A stretch of 64,000 nt of DNA from Capitulum mitella (GCA_030062745.1 CP099854.1:15226876-15290875); one strand, 5' to 3'. Shown: positions 45,573 to 58,975, counted from the stretch's first letter. Translations and numbers: made by a program. Notes: generated by a model from the sequence alone, not told the origin.

Positions 45573-47714
45573 CTCCATTGCACTGTCGCACGGTCATCTC
45601 TACTCCGGAAACTGCGGAACTCCAGCGACGGCGCTGGTACCGTGAAGTGGGTAAACAAGTCAGAAACACTTCTGAGGCGAAGCAGAAGCCCTCTCCGCAA
45701 ATGGCATTTTAGTGTTTAAATTAATTTTTTTAGTGCCGTGTATACGGCTTGCCGCCGCCAGTATTTGAAGTGTTTTATTTACATTTCCTGACTGCACCTT
45801 TACACGGATCTCGGTAATGAACATCGCTAATATAAAGCTGACGTTGTCGCTTTCACTGGATTTATGCACACCTCCACGACCGTATTAGCCCTCGTCAGTA
45901 TTCATTATGAGGCCACCTTCAACAGCATGGGGGGGATACGACCCTCAGCCAGTTCCAAACTTGATGTGCTAGAGCAACGAAACGAAAACGGGTGTGTAGC
46001 TTGGTGTTTTATACACGAGGGCATCCCATCTGACCCTTTCAGGTCACACAGTGACCTTACAGTCGACCTCAAATGAACTCATGTTAGGGGCTTCTGGTTT
46101 TCATTGGGTCCTGTGGAACGTAACCTGCAGGACGCTTTTAAGGGTTAGAAAACGATGAACGAGGAATGACGATCAGCCCTTTTTAACGATGAAAAAGGCT
46201 CAAACTACTGTGTGTCTGTAGATCAGCGTTTTCTTTGACATTCCGCCCCTCGGAAGTGGGTAAAAGGTCGACAAAATGTCGGTGACTTCAACTTTTGAGT
46301 TTGACGTCAAATGGCCTTAACCTAAATGAGGAATGCAGTACGAAGATCACTAATACCATCGATGACACTCATGTATGGTTTTTACCAAGACTGAGGATCG
46401 CGAAACATCTAAAACGTTGTTAATCCAGTGAAGACGCTATCGTAATCACGCTATGACGTGATTTCTCGATGACGAGTCCTCGACAGAAGAAGCAGATGGG
46501 AAACCCAGCCTAGGAAAAGTTCAAAAAAGCTGACAAAGGCGTTTGCGCGGGGGCTTCGGCACGTGCGGAGTGATCTCCTTGTTGGTGGCTGCGATGGGAT
46601 AGAAGCCAGCGTGTAAAGATAGCACTTGAAAGTCCAGTTGCAGTGTGTGTGTTGCTTTCATACCTACGGCTTGACAGTTTTAAGTGGGAGCTATAGGCAC
46701 CTGTTAGCCATGGAGAAAATATTGAGTCAAGTAATCGGGATTTAATAGCCTAATTTCAAACACGGTGCGAAAGTAAAAAGAATGCTTTTCTTTCTTACTG
46801 CATGAACTGACCCAGACAGAAGCAGGCCTTGGATCTCAGCGGTCGTTCCGTCTGCTTACTCGTGACGAAGACAGATTGCAACTTTTGAAGAAATTAGCAG
46901 CGAACCATTAATCCATTTACGAAACATTCTGTGAGCAATGGAGAAACGATGGCAGTGAAATTTTCTGAAAGACGTTGCCGTTACATCAAAATTGAATTAT
47001 GGACTGTCGTGCTCGAAACTTTGCTTTGTTAGTTCCACTTTGTAGCGGAGGGCATGCTTTGAATCGGGCGGAAGTTTTCCGTCAAATAGTCACATCCGAG
47101 CAGCTGTATTAATCGCGATGGACGCGGTGTTGCTAAGGTGAAGTCATGGCCGCCAGAAGCGCACTCTAGCAAACTGCCATACATGTAAGAGAATCGCACG
47201 ACGAATGCTGTCCATGTCCGTCCTGCCGTCCGGCCGTGGCTGATCGGGGCTGGTGCGCCTGAAGGCCGTTGGGCACCAGACTTCTGCGTTTGAGAACAGG
47301 ACTTAACCTGGGCCCCTGCTACTTGTTACTAACGCATGTCTGCGGTAATCACTCCTTGCGAGAACATGGCATCCGAGTGATAACAAATACTTGTGCGTGC
47401 TGTGCCAATGACGCGTCCACAGCAAACGGCCTTATCGCTCGCGTTCGTGAACGCCCCTGTATTTCGAGCGATGTTCTGCCGTTGTCGTCTACTGCAACAT
47501 GATGGTGGCGTCCTGACGGAGCCCCGTCGCAGTCGGCAACGGTGCAGCTGCCGGTACCTACGCACACACCGAACCCAGCCGCCGGCCGAGCCCATTACCG
47601 TTCCGATCTCGTCCGTAACGTGTGTTCCCGCCGTCCCGAGGACGTATCCGTCTCCCAGCGACAGGCGCAGCCGAATTCATGCATACATCCATACCGGAAC
47701 CGGCCGGTCTGGCG

Positions 47715-47871
<157 letters not shown>

Positions 47872-48084
47872 TGTCGCTCCACAGCTGGTGTCGGAGTCGG
47901 CAGATGGAGCGGGCCGGTCGTGGCGCGTTACGCTCCGTCGTTAGTCCACGTCGCCGGCGAGTTGGACGATCGATTGTCAATGTCAGCCGGACGCTGACCC
48001 CGGCGAGGTCCCGAGGACGGGGGTGGGGGTCCGGTCTAGCCCGGAGAACTGTGCCATTTCGGCTGTCTCGGTCTGGGAGTCCTA

Positions 48085-48124
48085 GGTTGGTTGGTTATTG
48101 GGGCTTAGGGGCGCACCGACTGCA
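48085..48124 (-). mobile_element. 40-bp insertion with 14-bp target duplication, copy 2 only
   Basis: GTCTGGGAGTCCTA is present at 48071-48084 and again at 48125-48138, while copy 1 has it once (26725-26738). Read on the minus strand the 40 bp end in AATAACCAACCAACC and match the last 40 bases of the 57-bp insertion (39569-39608) in 38 of 40 positions. Shared 3' end, different 5' ends and a 14-bp duplication fit a heavily 5'-truncated non-LTR retroposition. Filler DNA from break repair is an alternative. Confidence 0.55.
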
Positions 48125-48138
48125 GTCTGGGAGTCCTA

Positions 48139-50317
48139 ATGATGGTTCGAGAGCCGCAACCCCGGTCTGGGAGTGATGGTGTTGGTCCAAGGCCACGGTC
48201 TCAGCCCGGCCGGCTTGGCGCTGCGGCCGGTCGGGCCGGCTGACGCACTGCCCCGGCCTGGTAAATGGAGAACATGTGCGGGACGCGGTGGGCTTTGTGA
48301 CGTCGGCAGTCGGCGGAGAGCCGCGCAGTCGGCCGACTCCGCCCCGGCCAAATTACCGGATGTCATGAATTTCGACTTGGAGATAAACGTGTGGAGACGG
48401 GGGTCTCAGAAGTCGACGACGAGAACGGAAACCATGTATGTTTTCCAGTAATTGTTGAACTGGCCGTCTTGCTGAAATTGGCCGTGGGCCTGACGAGACT
48501 GGGGGAGGGGCGGAATCCACGACATCCAGGGCAAACGGGTCGTTCGTGGCAAGTAGCCACGGAATTTGAGAACAGAACCGGATAAAAGAATGAGGACAGT
48601 TTTCTATCGACTTCTCGTCAGCCTGTTTAACTCTCCCTCGTATAGGGGGTTCTGCATGATGCGGACAGAGAGGGAAAAAGGGTACGAGCCCCCCCCCCCC
48701 GGCTATTTCCACACCGTGCATCCAGTGCGTCGCGGGAAAGCCATCGTTTTGCGCGTGGCGATGTTGCGTGTGACGAGATCTAGCGACTGGTATCCCCCGT
48801 TTCAGAATGTTTGTGTATCAGCTATGACCCCATCTGTACCCCACATGATTGTATTTCATTCATGGAATGTCGTCCAGCCTATGCTAGGTCAGTGCTTGTC
48901 CTGCGGGGTCGTCGGCTTAATGGCATCCTGAAAGCTTCAGAGGCACTTTTGCAAATAAAAATAGATGCTGAAGGCAAATGTATCATCTGAATTGGCCAGC
49001 ACCATTGCCGAATGGCATCGTAAGATGGTCATCAGATGTTATCTTAAGCCAGTGACCTAGATATACCTCGGACAATCTAAAAGTCGTGACTGAGATGTGT
49101 AAAGACGTTTTGTGAGCCGATATCCACCACAAAATATTTTATGCGTGCCATGGCATTGTAGGCTCATCACCCCTCGGCCGACGCCGCTCCGCCCGTCGGC
49201 GCATAAGTCAGGCCTCTGCCTTTCGCTGTCTTTCTGTAGAACAAAGGCTAAATTGAGCCAATTTCATACAGTTCGATTACTGACAGCGCACACAATCCGA
49301 GTGTATAGACTGTTTTGCGATGCCTATTTCTCGTCTGATTTCCAGACATGAAACGTAGCGTGTTTCCCGTCATAGCTGATGACCTCAGTTTAGGACATCA
49401 GGAACATGGGCGTAGGAACGGGAGCCAGGGGGAACCATGACCCCCACTTTTAGGGAAATTTGGCATAAGTCATGGAAAAAACGTCTCTCCTCCCCCCTTC
49501 ATGGTGCTCCTATGCCCCTGCTCAGTGATCCCGGCAATAAGCACAAACTTACCAGTTTATGTGTAATCCTACAGAACACACAATTTTGAGTCGATGGATT
49601 TTTATTTTCATGTATTTGTGCACTACAGCCGTCTTACAGTGAGACAAAAATAAGACTGAACAAAAATAAGACTTATGTCAACCGGCCGCGTTGGCGCGCG
49701 AAAACGGCTGGCGTGATTCACGTTATGACGTCATAGTTCGTTACAGTGGTAACGGATGTAAAAAATTGTGCAGTCAGATGCGAAAAGAATGCCTCAGGTG
49801 GTACGACAAATTTGAAACGGATCAGACACACCGTTAAGAAGTTATCCGGGGAAAACCTCAGGGAGATTGCATCACCCCCTCATGCAGGCGAAGGTTAAGG
49901 TAACGGTACAAACTTGTACGGCGAATAGTTAGAACTTTTTGCAATACCCTCATCACGTTTACTGCACAGATTAAGAGCAGTTTTCTTCTGACTCACGGCC
50001 ATTGCGAGAACGAAGAGTTTCTTTGCTGATGTCTGAAGTCAGCGTTCGTCGATACCGTTGTCTTTGAAAGAATTACGATACTTCTCAAATGGCCATGAAT
50101 TTATGGCTAGAGCAGGTTATCTTTGACGATGGCATCATCGGTGGGCGTTGCCAATGTTGACGGAGACGTCTCGTTCATAATGAACGCGTGCATTTATGTT
50201 TGGTTTTGATGTCATGTTCGTGACTTTACGGGCGCTTCAGAAAGGTGATGGCCCGAGCTGGCGTCATGTCGCACAGGCTACCCATCGCTGACGCTGATGC
50301 AACGATTCCGCCGACAG
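48139..50317. other. Intronic sequence upstream of the PRKG1 exon, copy 2
   Basis: Counterpart of 26739-28917; no exon recognised. The CRE palindrome is conserved at 49726-49733. The MITE-like inverted repeat is at 49405-49520. Confidence 0.5.
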
Positions 50318-50484
50318 GTCGAAGGCTCTCATCAAGCAAGCCATCCTAGAGAACGACTTCATGAAAAACCTGCAGAACGACCAGATCCAGGAGATTGTCG
50401 AGTGCATGTACCCGGTGGAGTACAAGCGCACGTCGCTCATCATCAAGGAGGGCGACATCGGCAGCGTGCTGTTCGTCCTGGAAG
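50318..50484 (+). CDS. cGMP-dependent protein kinase type I (foraging/PRKG1), one internal exon, copy 2
   Basis: The same 167-bp exon as 28918-29084, with the same acceptor CCGACAG|, donor GAAG|GTGGGT and phases, and no base differences. It encodes NDFMKNL...CMYPVEY...IIKEGDIGS, the beginning of cyclic-nucleotide-binding domain A. Two identical single-exon copies in tandem would put the exon twice into the mRNA (shifting frame, as 167 is not a multiple of three). This supports reading the copies as two alleles of one exon and not as two exons of one gene. The next exon should begin with two bases completing a Gly codon; none was found by 64000. Confidence 0.92.
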
Positions 50485-52692
50485 GTGGGTCCGGGACGCG
50501 GTCGGCTGGTGCCAGGTACGGTCTGGCCCGCTCTGGGCGGGGCGGCGGTCAGTGGTTGGACGTTGGGAGCGCGGCAGGAGGGCGACGCTGGCGGCGCCGC
50601 GCGGAGGAGGCTGGCTCGGGAGGTGACCGGCGGCACGGGTAAGACGGCTCCGGTGCCCGCATCGTGGCGTCCCGGCCGTGGACCGGAGGCTCACTGAACC
50701 AGGTGAGGCAGTCGTTCTGTTGGACGCCGTTCCGGTCTGGGCGGCGACGCCTCGGCCGGGCTCGTCTCGTGGAGGCGAGCCGTCCGCACTCGCCAGCAGC
50801 GGTCGTTGTCGACGTGTGCCCGAGTCCGAAAACCCGCCGCCTGCGGTCCGGCGGCGGCGGCCTCTGCTGACGTCAGCTGGTGTCGGCGGGCGTTCCTCCG
50901 CCGGCGACTGACGAGAGAATCGGACACCAGACGACACGGCCGGCCGGCGCCGGATGGCTGCCGGAGCCGCCTCCGAGCTCCGAGCTCCGACAGCGTTCCG
51001 CGGAGGAGGGGCGTGCGAACCGTGCCAGAAGCTCAGCGCCACTCAGCGCTCTCACGCGTGCGGAGATCGGAGAGCGAAGAGCCGTCTCGTCGTGCTTCGG
51101 CTGCGGCGTCTGCACACTGCGGCGCGTGGAATGTCATCAGCGACCAGCGTTGGTGCTGCCTTCCATTGAAGTCACCAATGGCCGGTGTGCTCACACTGGA
51201 CAACTTGGAGCTAGGATTCCTGGTGTTCCTGAAGACAGCTGTCTGACAGAAGCGACATGTGGAGAGGCGCTGCTTTCTCTTGGGAAAGCAAGCGTTCAGC
51301 TACAACGTCGGACTTGCGCTGTCTTCTTTAGACGGCGTCGACATCCCTCAGATGAAGGTGCCTTCCGGAGGACTTGCGCGGTTTGAAGGAAAACAGAGCC
51401 CAAGATATGGCCAGGTGTTTATCAAAAAACGCTGACGAAAACATTTGATCATTGACCATTACACTGCATATTTCTTGAAAACGAATGTCGCCACATAAAA
51501 CAACCATGAAGCAGAGAAATATTTCGGGGCCTTCTAGAGCTTGTTGTTTCGGCCGTTGGCCTCTGCGGCGATTTTCCCGTCGTTCTCTCCCTCGCGCCAC
51601 GGGCCCGCTCTTCGGCCAGCAAAATCCGCGCGGTATCCTTGGTCTAGCCGCGTTTTTTGTCGGCGATTCACAGCGTCCCAGTGCTGGCTCGGACCGTCTC
51701 GCGGTCGCCGCCGATCGAGAGTCGCTGGCGACATCTGGCGGCCGTTATTTACATCGCGCTTATATGGGGCGGCCGTGGATCGACGACGGCCATAAATACG
51801 AGATCGGCCCGCCTGCCGACGGCGCGCCTCGCCGCCCGGGCCGGACGTTTGGCGGCGCCTGCCGGCCGAGCGCGCCGCCGTCGCCGCCGACGGACGCCCG
51901 CGGCGGCGGCGGCGGCGCCGGTGGGTCGAACTCGGCGCCGGCGGCGCGGAGCCGTTTGGGCTCGCAGCACGTCGTCGGATAAGACGGCCGCTTCCGGACG
52001 GCCCGCGGGACGTCTCGTCTTCCCGGAGGCCGATTATCTGCAGTTTGCGAGGCCAGAAGCGTCTCTGTGGACCTTCGCAGAGGCCAAACAGCTGCTCCCG
52101 GGCCGACGCGGCGGCGGCTCGGAGGCAGTGGTCGCGGCGGCTCGTCAGGCCGGTGCTGGCCGCGAGAGCTCGCCGGATGATCCAGCGGTACTCCACAGCG
52201 ACTGCCGCGACGTTTGTGGACCTTTCAGTGGGCGGCTGGTCCTGTGGGCTTTGACGCCCCCCCCCCCCTCTCCTCCCCTGTCAGCTTTACTGGGGCAGAA
52301 GTAGGTCGGTGGCAGGAGATGAAGTTGAATGAAGCTTCTGATTGGCGCCGGTGTGGCGGTGTCTGCTGTTGTCAGCTGCGACACGTGACGCGTTTTCTGC
52401 CGAGCCAGTTTCCTCGTTAGTTTCGGGAACTACAGCTTTCAGTGTATCATTTTTCTCCTAAACCTGATGGATGACTCGGTGTGGTCATTAATTGTGCACC
52501 ACTAAGCCGTAATGTTTATTTTTGTTATGATTCGGCCGTAGCGATTTTGTTTCCAAAGACGGTACCTGGGAGAATGTGAGATCGAAATCGCGTTATTCGA
52601 TTTCGCAGTCACTTCTTCGCGATGAGACTTTGCCAAGTGGGGCCGGCTCCAGCTGTGGCTTCAGTTTCAGCAGCAATATGGTTCTGGCCTGT
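50485..52692. other. Intron after the PRKG1 exon, copy 2
   Basis: Counterpart of 29085-31287, with the same CpG-rich blocks. Copy 2 has a CRE palindrome at 50868-50875 where copy 1 reads TGACGCCA (29468-29475). A premature stop near 51980 and a one-base insertion near 52044 break the frame that is open in copy 1. Confidence 0.45.
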
Positions 52693-52973
52693 TTGCTCCG
52701 TCCTCGTTACTACGGTGACAGAGCTGCTCCGTTTCCGCGACTTTTGCGACAGACGTTTTCCGTTCCCGTGATTCCTGCGACATAGCTGCTCCGTCCCCGT
52801 GGCTCCTGCGAAAGAGGTGCTCCGTCCCGTGACTTCTGCGACAGAGGTGCTCTGTCCCGCGACTCCTACGATAGAGGTGCTCCGTCTCCGTGACTCCGGC
52901 GACAGAGGTGTTCCGTCTCTGTGACTCCGGCGACAGACGTGCTCCGTCTCTGTGACTCCGGCTATAGACGTGC
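52693..52973. repeat. 31-bp minisatellite, copy 2, about 9 units
   Basis: One unit (31 bp) longer than copy 1. The extra unit lies near 52783-52814. Confidence 0.9.
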
Positions 52974-54715
52974 TTAGCGGCTGAATCACCTGCGGAGCTG
53001 CCAGGGCGGTGGCCGGTGGCGTGCTGACTGTGACCGGCCCCCTGTCCCCCGCAGCTGGCAGCGGCCCGTCTGGTCCCAACAGAGGCAGCCGTGGCCGGCC
53101 GGACCCGCTGGCCCCCCTGACCCCCCTGACCCCTCTGACCCCGCCAGCACATTCATCGTCCACTTGTGAAAGCACTGGGACAGCGGTCGATTTTGAGCCG
53201 TCAATTTACGACCACAAGCCGTCGCTGCGGGTCGTGGGGCTGCCTCATCCGCGGGGCAGAGCTGCCGACGCTGACATGTAAATCGGCTGTTTGTTTGTAG
53301 TGTGAGGCGGCCCGGCCGCTCCTGGGGCGGTGGGCGACCTGCCGGCCCGGCCGACTCACAAATAGCTCTGTCCACCGCTTAAGCGCGCCTGCCAGCGCCA
53401 GTCCTCGGCCCGACCGCGTGTTTATTTACCTTGTCTGTCGGCGGCGACGTTACTCGTGCTCCCCGTCGACGACGACGCGCGCGGGGCGTCGGCGGCGACG
53501 CGGATCGGCCCCCGCGACGGCGGCGGTGTTTTGCGGCGGCGATTGGGGCTGTGTGCCGCGGTCGCGCGCCGCAGGGGCTGGCGGTTTCCGCCGGCGACCG
53601 GTCGCCGAATTTTGACCGCCTCTCGCCGCCGCCTCCGTCGCGGCGTATTTTTACTCTTGGCAGCGGGCACCGCCCGAACCGGCGTGAAGCTGGGAGATTT
53701 CTTCCTCGCCGCGCCGTGTTGGTCGATGCTGCGCCGTTTTGGGCCTGACGTCTCCGGGTTGGTCGACGCTATAGCTGCTGCAACAGTCCCAGGGATTGGG
53801 TTCAAGGGTGGACCGTCGTTCATCTCCATAAATTGTGATTTTAACAACAGCGGTAACTCCAAATGTAGTTTTATGTCGTCGCGTCGCCTCTGTACTGGAT
53901 CCGGCGTGCTTGTCTCTCCGTGGCGTTGTTGAAGCAACTGTCGTGCCTCGGTCACGTGTGAAATGCTGTCCTAGTACTCCGCAGCTTGGAGGTTTCCAGG
54001 CTGTGGCGGTCGTCGTAGAAACATGGGTGTGGGAACGAGAGGGACGGGTGGTCCCATGGCCCCGACATTTTTGGGAATTTGTTAGTCCTGTAGAAAAAAA
54101 CATCTTGTCGATGCCTCCGCCTCCTTGGCCGAAAAGCACACATCATGCATAAAGATTTAAAAATTATACAGAATGTCCATTTCTTGAGGGTATGTTATAC
54201 CTTGCATGTACGGATTGCAGGTCCCTCACGAAAATCATTTCAGTAATGCGTTGGTTTTCTTCTGGTCACGCTAATACTGCGACTTGGTCACGCTATTACT
54301 ATTACGGACACGCCATTACTGCGACCCGGACACGCCATCACTATGATTGTGCCGACGAACGTAGTGATGGCTGCTGGTCGTGGATATGGGTACGTCATGA
54401 GTGTTGTCATATGGACACAAACAAAAGGGAGACATTTTAAGGTGCTCGAACCCGACAGACGTTTAAATGATGATAACGTGGTGAGCGCAGATATAAAACC
54501 AACGAAATAAAGCGGAAAAGAAAACTGGTATATTTGAATAATGCGAAAACAAATTGCATGATGGAAAGGTATGCAGTTAAAAAAGTGGGAAAATAGCATC
54601 TAATGAATAAATAAAGCGGACAATCATCTTCGATCTATTTCGCCACCGAGAAACATTTCGATGCGCTCATTCCACTCATGGCGCCACAACCGACCAGCCA
54701 GTGAACATGGACTGA
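52974..54715. other. Non-coding right end of copy 2
   Basis: Counterpart of 31538-34500 minus the piggyBac-like element. It holds the CpG-rich block at 53420-53740, the 22-bp repeat at 54265-54349 and the empty TTAA target at 54577-54580. No exon recognised. Confidence 0.5.
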
Positions 54716-54849
54716 TGTCACAACGAATCGTCCAGTCGTAACTGGCGTCTTCTCGGAGAGGATTGGCCGCCGAGCTGGCGCGTGTCTGTCATTACACACG
54801 GCCGCTGGCAGGACCGGTGGTCTGGCAGTGCTGCGGCGCAGATCGAACT

Positions 54850-55043
54850 CGGTCAGAACTGACGACACGTGTCCCGTCCTGCACGGCGAGGACTGACGGC
54901 ACGTGTTGCGCCCTGCACGGCGAGGACTGACGGCACGTGTTGCGCCCTGCACGGTCAGGACTGACGGCACGCGTTGCGCCCTGCACGGTCAGGACTGACG
55001 GCACGCGTTGCGCCCTGCACGGTCAGGACTGACGGCACGTGCC
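54850..55043. repeat. 34-bp minisatellite carrying CACGTG or CACGCG
   Basis: About 5.7 units of GGACTGACGGCACGTGTTGC plus GCCCTGCACGGTCA. The E-box CACGTG is present in some units and CACGCG in others. Confidence 0.9.
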
Positions 55044-57914
55044 ATTCCGCGTACGCCGGCGTGTTGGCCTCCACCGCCCTGCGGGTTAGAGTCTTTAAAC
55101 GCGTTCTCCTTGGTCGGCGTGTGGCACCGGTGGCCGGGACGAGGCGTCCACTGACAGCAGGCCTTGGTACATCCACTGCCGGTGTCATTGTCGGCGTGAC
55201 AGTTCCGTCAGCGATCGGTAATTCAAGGCCGAAAGTAATGTTTTACTGGTCACTGGCCTCTTGTGGCTCCATTCTCCGCTTCGCTGGTGTTTTGTCAGCA
55301 GTCTTGGTGTCGGTCATTGCAGACGTCATGAACGAATCTCGCGAGGTTGCGAAGTCGTCGGCAGTTCCGTGGATCTCTCAGGTGCCCCCCTCGGTACCTG
55401 GCCGTGCCCCGCCCCCTCCCGCCGGCGGCGGGTCCGGCTGACCCCGGAAGACGGCGAGTGACCACGCCCTGGCCGGACCCCGCCCTGTGGCCGGTCCGAC
55501 CGGCCCTCTTCCTGGGCTTCCCTAGCCAGCCACGCAGCTGAGCTCAGCGGCCTTGGCTACCGACCGTGGAGACATCTGTGGGCGGGGCGGGGAACCGGCG
55601 GCGGAGACGGCGGCGCAGATGCTGCGTTCTGGACGCGTGTATCTTCCCACAGGCGACGAGGACATTTTATGGGGATGTGCTGGATGGACGCATTGTCTGT
55701 AATTTGTTGACGTCTGACCGCTTTGTTACATGAGTCTGCAGCCCAGAATGTTGGGCGTTGAAATGAAACCTGTCGGTGACGAATTTTCCTTCTTTAACGT
55801 GTTTTCAAAAGTTTGATCGATGGTTCTGGACGAAGACAGTGTGATGTGATCATGAATGGCCCCATGGCCCCGGGCTTGGGCTGCAGTCCGTCTGTGAGTG
55901 ACGTGTTGCCTCCCCTGCGACAGCCAGCGCGAAATATGGCGCCGAGAAATGGCTGATGATCAGGGCCGGTGATAACGACACCTTAGATTTTTGATGTATA
56001 CTACTTGAGATAACCGCCTGCGGGAAATCAGTCGCATTTTTCCGTACCCACGCATTCAGAAACATGGTCAGATCATTTGAGACCATGACGAAATGTGTCG
56101 TCAAGGCGTTTGATTTTATCCATTGAATCCGTCCCCGCCGCTGAAGGACTGAACGTGCGCTGAACACGGTTTCGCCGCACCCGTCCGGTGTCGGTTTAAT
56201 TGCCGGCCCCGTCCTGACGGCGGCGATACGGGCGTGATGCCCACATCTCAGAGTGGCCGGCGGCCCATTCGGACGTATTAGCCACGTGAAACTATGGTCT
56301 ATTCCCGGCCAGTAATGCGGGCTGAACCCTATCTTAATGCGGCGTCTGGTCCCCCCCCCCCACGTCGCTTTTACCGACACCGTAACGAAACCGTTTGAGC
56401 TGGCGTGCTGTACGTATTTGTTTTCACGTCATACCGCAGTTTCAACGTCCTGCGTGGAACTGGGGTGGCAGGTACGTTAGGTCGTTTTGTGGTCGTTTCA
56501 GACTAGTGCTCGCTCTTTTACGTATCGGGGCTGTAAGCCAATCTTCGGTAATACTAGGTCGTCAATGCCGGGCATTTATAATACATGGCCTTGCGTGTGC
56601 CATACAAAATGGGACTGCCAGGGACGGAAACAGGGAACATCAGAGGGAGGGAATGCAGTCTTGTGTAAGAGGGTAGTGCGTGCTGGAAACGGCGTTTGAT
56701 TGGACAAGTTAAGGTTTCTGCGTGCCGGTAGCATTTAAACGAAGGACATCTTTTACAGAGCGAGGATAAGTATGAAAGGCGGGGCCAGATGCAGAAATCT
56801 GAGAGCACTTGGACTTCCAATGTATATGTAATCCAATGTATGTATATCCAATGTATATGTATATGTTTATGTAATGTAATAAATCCAATCCATATGTACC
56901 AATGGTTTATGCCATTGATTTCGGCCTAATGCTTAAATGTATTGAAAAATCAAATGAAATGTACAGTTTACAAGATACATATGCGCAAAGGAAAGGAAAG
57001 GACAAAAGAGGAGAATACAATAAAATTTCAAAGACTGTTTGGATTTTGGCGTACACCATTGACACCTTCAGTTCACTACAGTCACCCCATTTTCTGGTCT
57101 CCGGGGACCGGCTTTGATGTGTCTGATGGACTGAAATGGGTCAGTTTTGGTAAGAGCATTGATGTTGGGCCAGTCATTGAGGCTGAAGTGAGTGGAAAAT
57201 ATCCCGCAAGTTTGCAGATCTCTGTCTGCCTCTGTTTGGAACCATGGGTTCTCACCTGCCCTAAACCGTTCTTTTAGACATGCCTAAGGCTATCTGAAGG
57301 CATTTAATATCAGAGTGAATGAAATACTTGGAACACTGTATTGTCAGAGGACGCAGGTGGACCGTTTATCCCCTCTTCGCTTTCCTGAAGTAGTCACTTA
57401 CGTTCTTGATATCCCTTCTACGTTCGTGATATGATATCTTGATATACATGAAAAGTTAGTTCAGATCACAAGATTTTGTTTCGGCTATGTTTCCTCAAAC
57501 TTTCCTGAAACCCCCCAGCACATCTTGTGGAGGAGGCCAGATCGAAGCATGAATTTCATGCGAAATCCACCGCTTGAGAATGGGGTTAATGGCGCCGCTT
57601 CCGCCGGATCAGCGGAGGGCCATTTGCCGGCCGAAAGAAAGCTGACGGCAGGGCGGCTCTGGTTTAATGGAGCAATATTTTAGGCGCAAGAACGGATCGG
57701 CCTTTTCGGTGTAGTTGGATCATCCCACGAAGGTCCGCTGCTGCTGTGTCCTGTGGCACGCCGGCACGGGTCAGGAGGTGTCGTCAGGCCACCCCACGGG
57801 GCGCCTCGTACGTCGCCGCTCGTAACGTCGCAGCTTGTCGTCGCACGGACGTCGTGGTTTGTACGTCGCGGCTGGATGCGTTTCACGGCCTGGTCAGCGC
57901 CGAGCCTCAGGCTT
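55044..57914. other. Unique sequence without a recognised gene
   Basis: No exon recognised. Minus-strand frame 55850-56380 and plus-strand frames near 55000-55440 have no family signature. A degenerate CCAATGTATATG repeat lies at 56817-56895. The PRKG1 exon for the rest of CNB-A was looked for by its GELAILYN-type motif and not found. Confidence 0.5.
56817..56895. repeat. Degenerate CCAATGTATATG repeat
   Basis: Four to five loose copies of CCAATGTATATG with TATG slippage between them. AT-rich simple sequence. Confidence 0.55.
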
Positions 57915-58149
57915 GTAATCACCGGACCAGCGCTCTGGACAGCTGCCCCGTAATCACTGGACCAGCGTTCTGGACAGCTGCCCCGTAATCACCGGACCAG
58001 CGCTCTGGACAGCTGCCCCATAATCACCGGACCAGCGCTCTGGACAGCTGCCCCATAATCACCGGACCAGCGCTCTGGACAGCTGCCCCATAATCTCTGG
58101 ACCAGCGCTCTGGACAGCTGCCCCATAATCACCGGACCAGCGCTCTGAA
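57915..58149. repeat. 35-bp minisatellite carrying CAGCTG, about 6.7 units
   Basis: The unit is TAATCACCGGACCAGCGCTC plus TGGACAGCTGCCCCA, nearly perfect, with a few G/A and A/T changes. Because 35 is not a multiple of three, the open frame over it cycles through all three frames, a clear artefact. Confidence 0.93.
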
Positions 58150-58445
58150 CGACGGCCCCAGACTGACGGTCTTGCCGTGGAGCTCGGCCGTTACACAGGG
58201 ACCGACCCCGAAATTCAGATCTGGAAGCGTAGTGATACACAACCTCCTGACCTACCTTTGCTTAGCACATTTTATGAAACCAAAAAATAGAGGAGAAAGT
58301 GCTCTGGATCCGTCCGTGGCATTCAGTGCACGGCATCAGGCCTGACAGACAGGCGCCGGTGTGAGCGTTTGTCGGAGGCCGGCACGTGAAGCTGGCCGGA
58401 ATATTGGCGGCTTGGTGGCGGCGTATCGGCTCGTCCGTCACCGTG

Positions 58446-58545
58446 GTGACGGCGGGGACGGTGGGGGCCCCGTCTGGTGCTCGTCCCCGGGCCGCGGGGA
58501 CGGTGGAGGCCCCGTCTGGTGCTCGTCCCCGGGCCGCGGGGACAG
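58446..58545. repeat. Two copies of a ~49-bp GC-rich unit
   Basis: The block GGCCCCGTCTGGTGCTCGTC plus CCCGGGCCGCGGGGAC is present twice, directly upstream of the 36-bp array. Confidence 0.8.
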
Positions 58546-58975
58546 TCGGCTGAGCTCAGCGCCACCGGGACCGGGGGAACGGTCAGCTGATCCCACCATC
58601 AAGTGGACCGGGAGAACGGTCAGCTGATCTCACCACCAACGGACCGGGAGAATAGTCAGCTGAGCTCAGCGCCACCGGGCCGGGGGAACGGTCAGCTGAT
58701 CCCACCATCAACGGACCGGGAGAACGGTCAGCTGATCTCACCACCAACGGACCGGGAGAATAGTCAGCTGAGCTCAGCGCCACCGGGCCGGGGGAACGGT
58801 CAGCTGATCCCACCATCAACGGACCGGGAGAACGGTCAGCTGATCTCACCACCAATGGACCGGGAAAATAGTCAGCTGAGCTCAGCGCCACCGGACCGGG
58901 GTAACGGTCAGCTGAGCTCAGCAGTGCGGGCGGGGAGGACGGTCGGCTGAGCTCAGCAGTGCGGATGGGGAGGAT
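58546..58975. repeat. 36-bp minisatellite with 108-bp higher-order units
   Basis: Units of 36 bp contain GGTCAGCTGATCTCACC or AGTCAGCTGAGCTCAGC. Three unit types follow in the same order about three times, so the true period is 108 bp. As 36 is a multiple of three, both strands stay open over the array (DRENGQLISPPT-like on plus, SADRSPGP-like on minus) without being genes. The palindrome GCTGAGCTCAGC recurs in one unit type. Confidence 0.92.
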
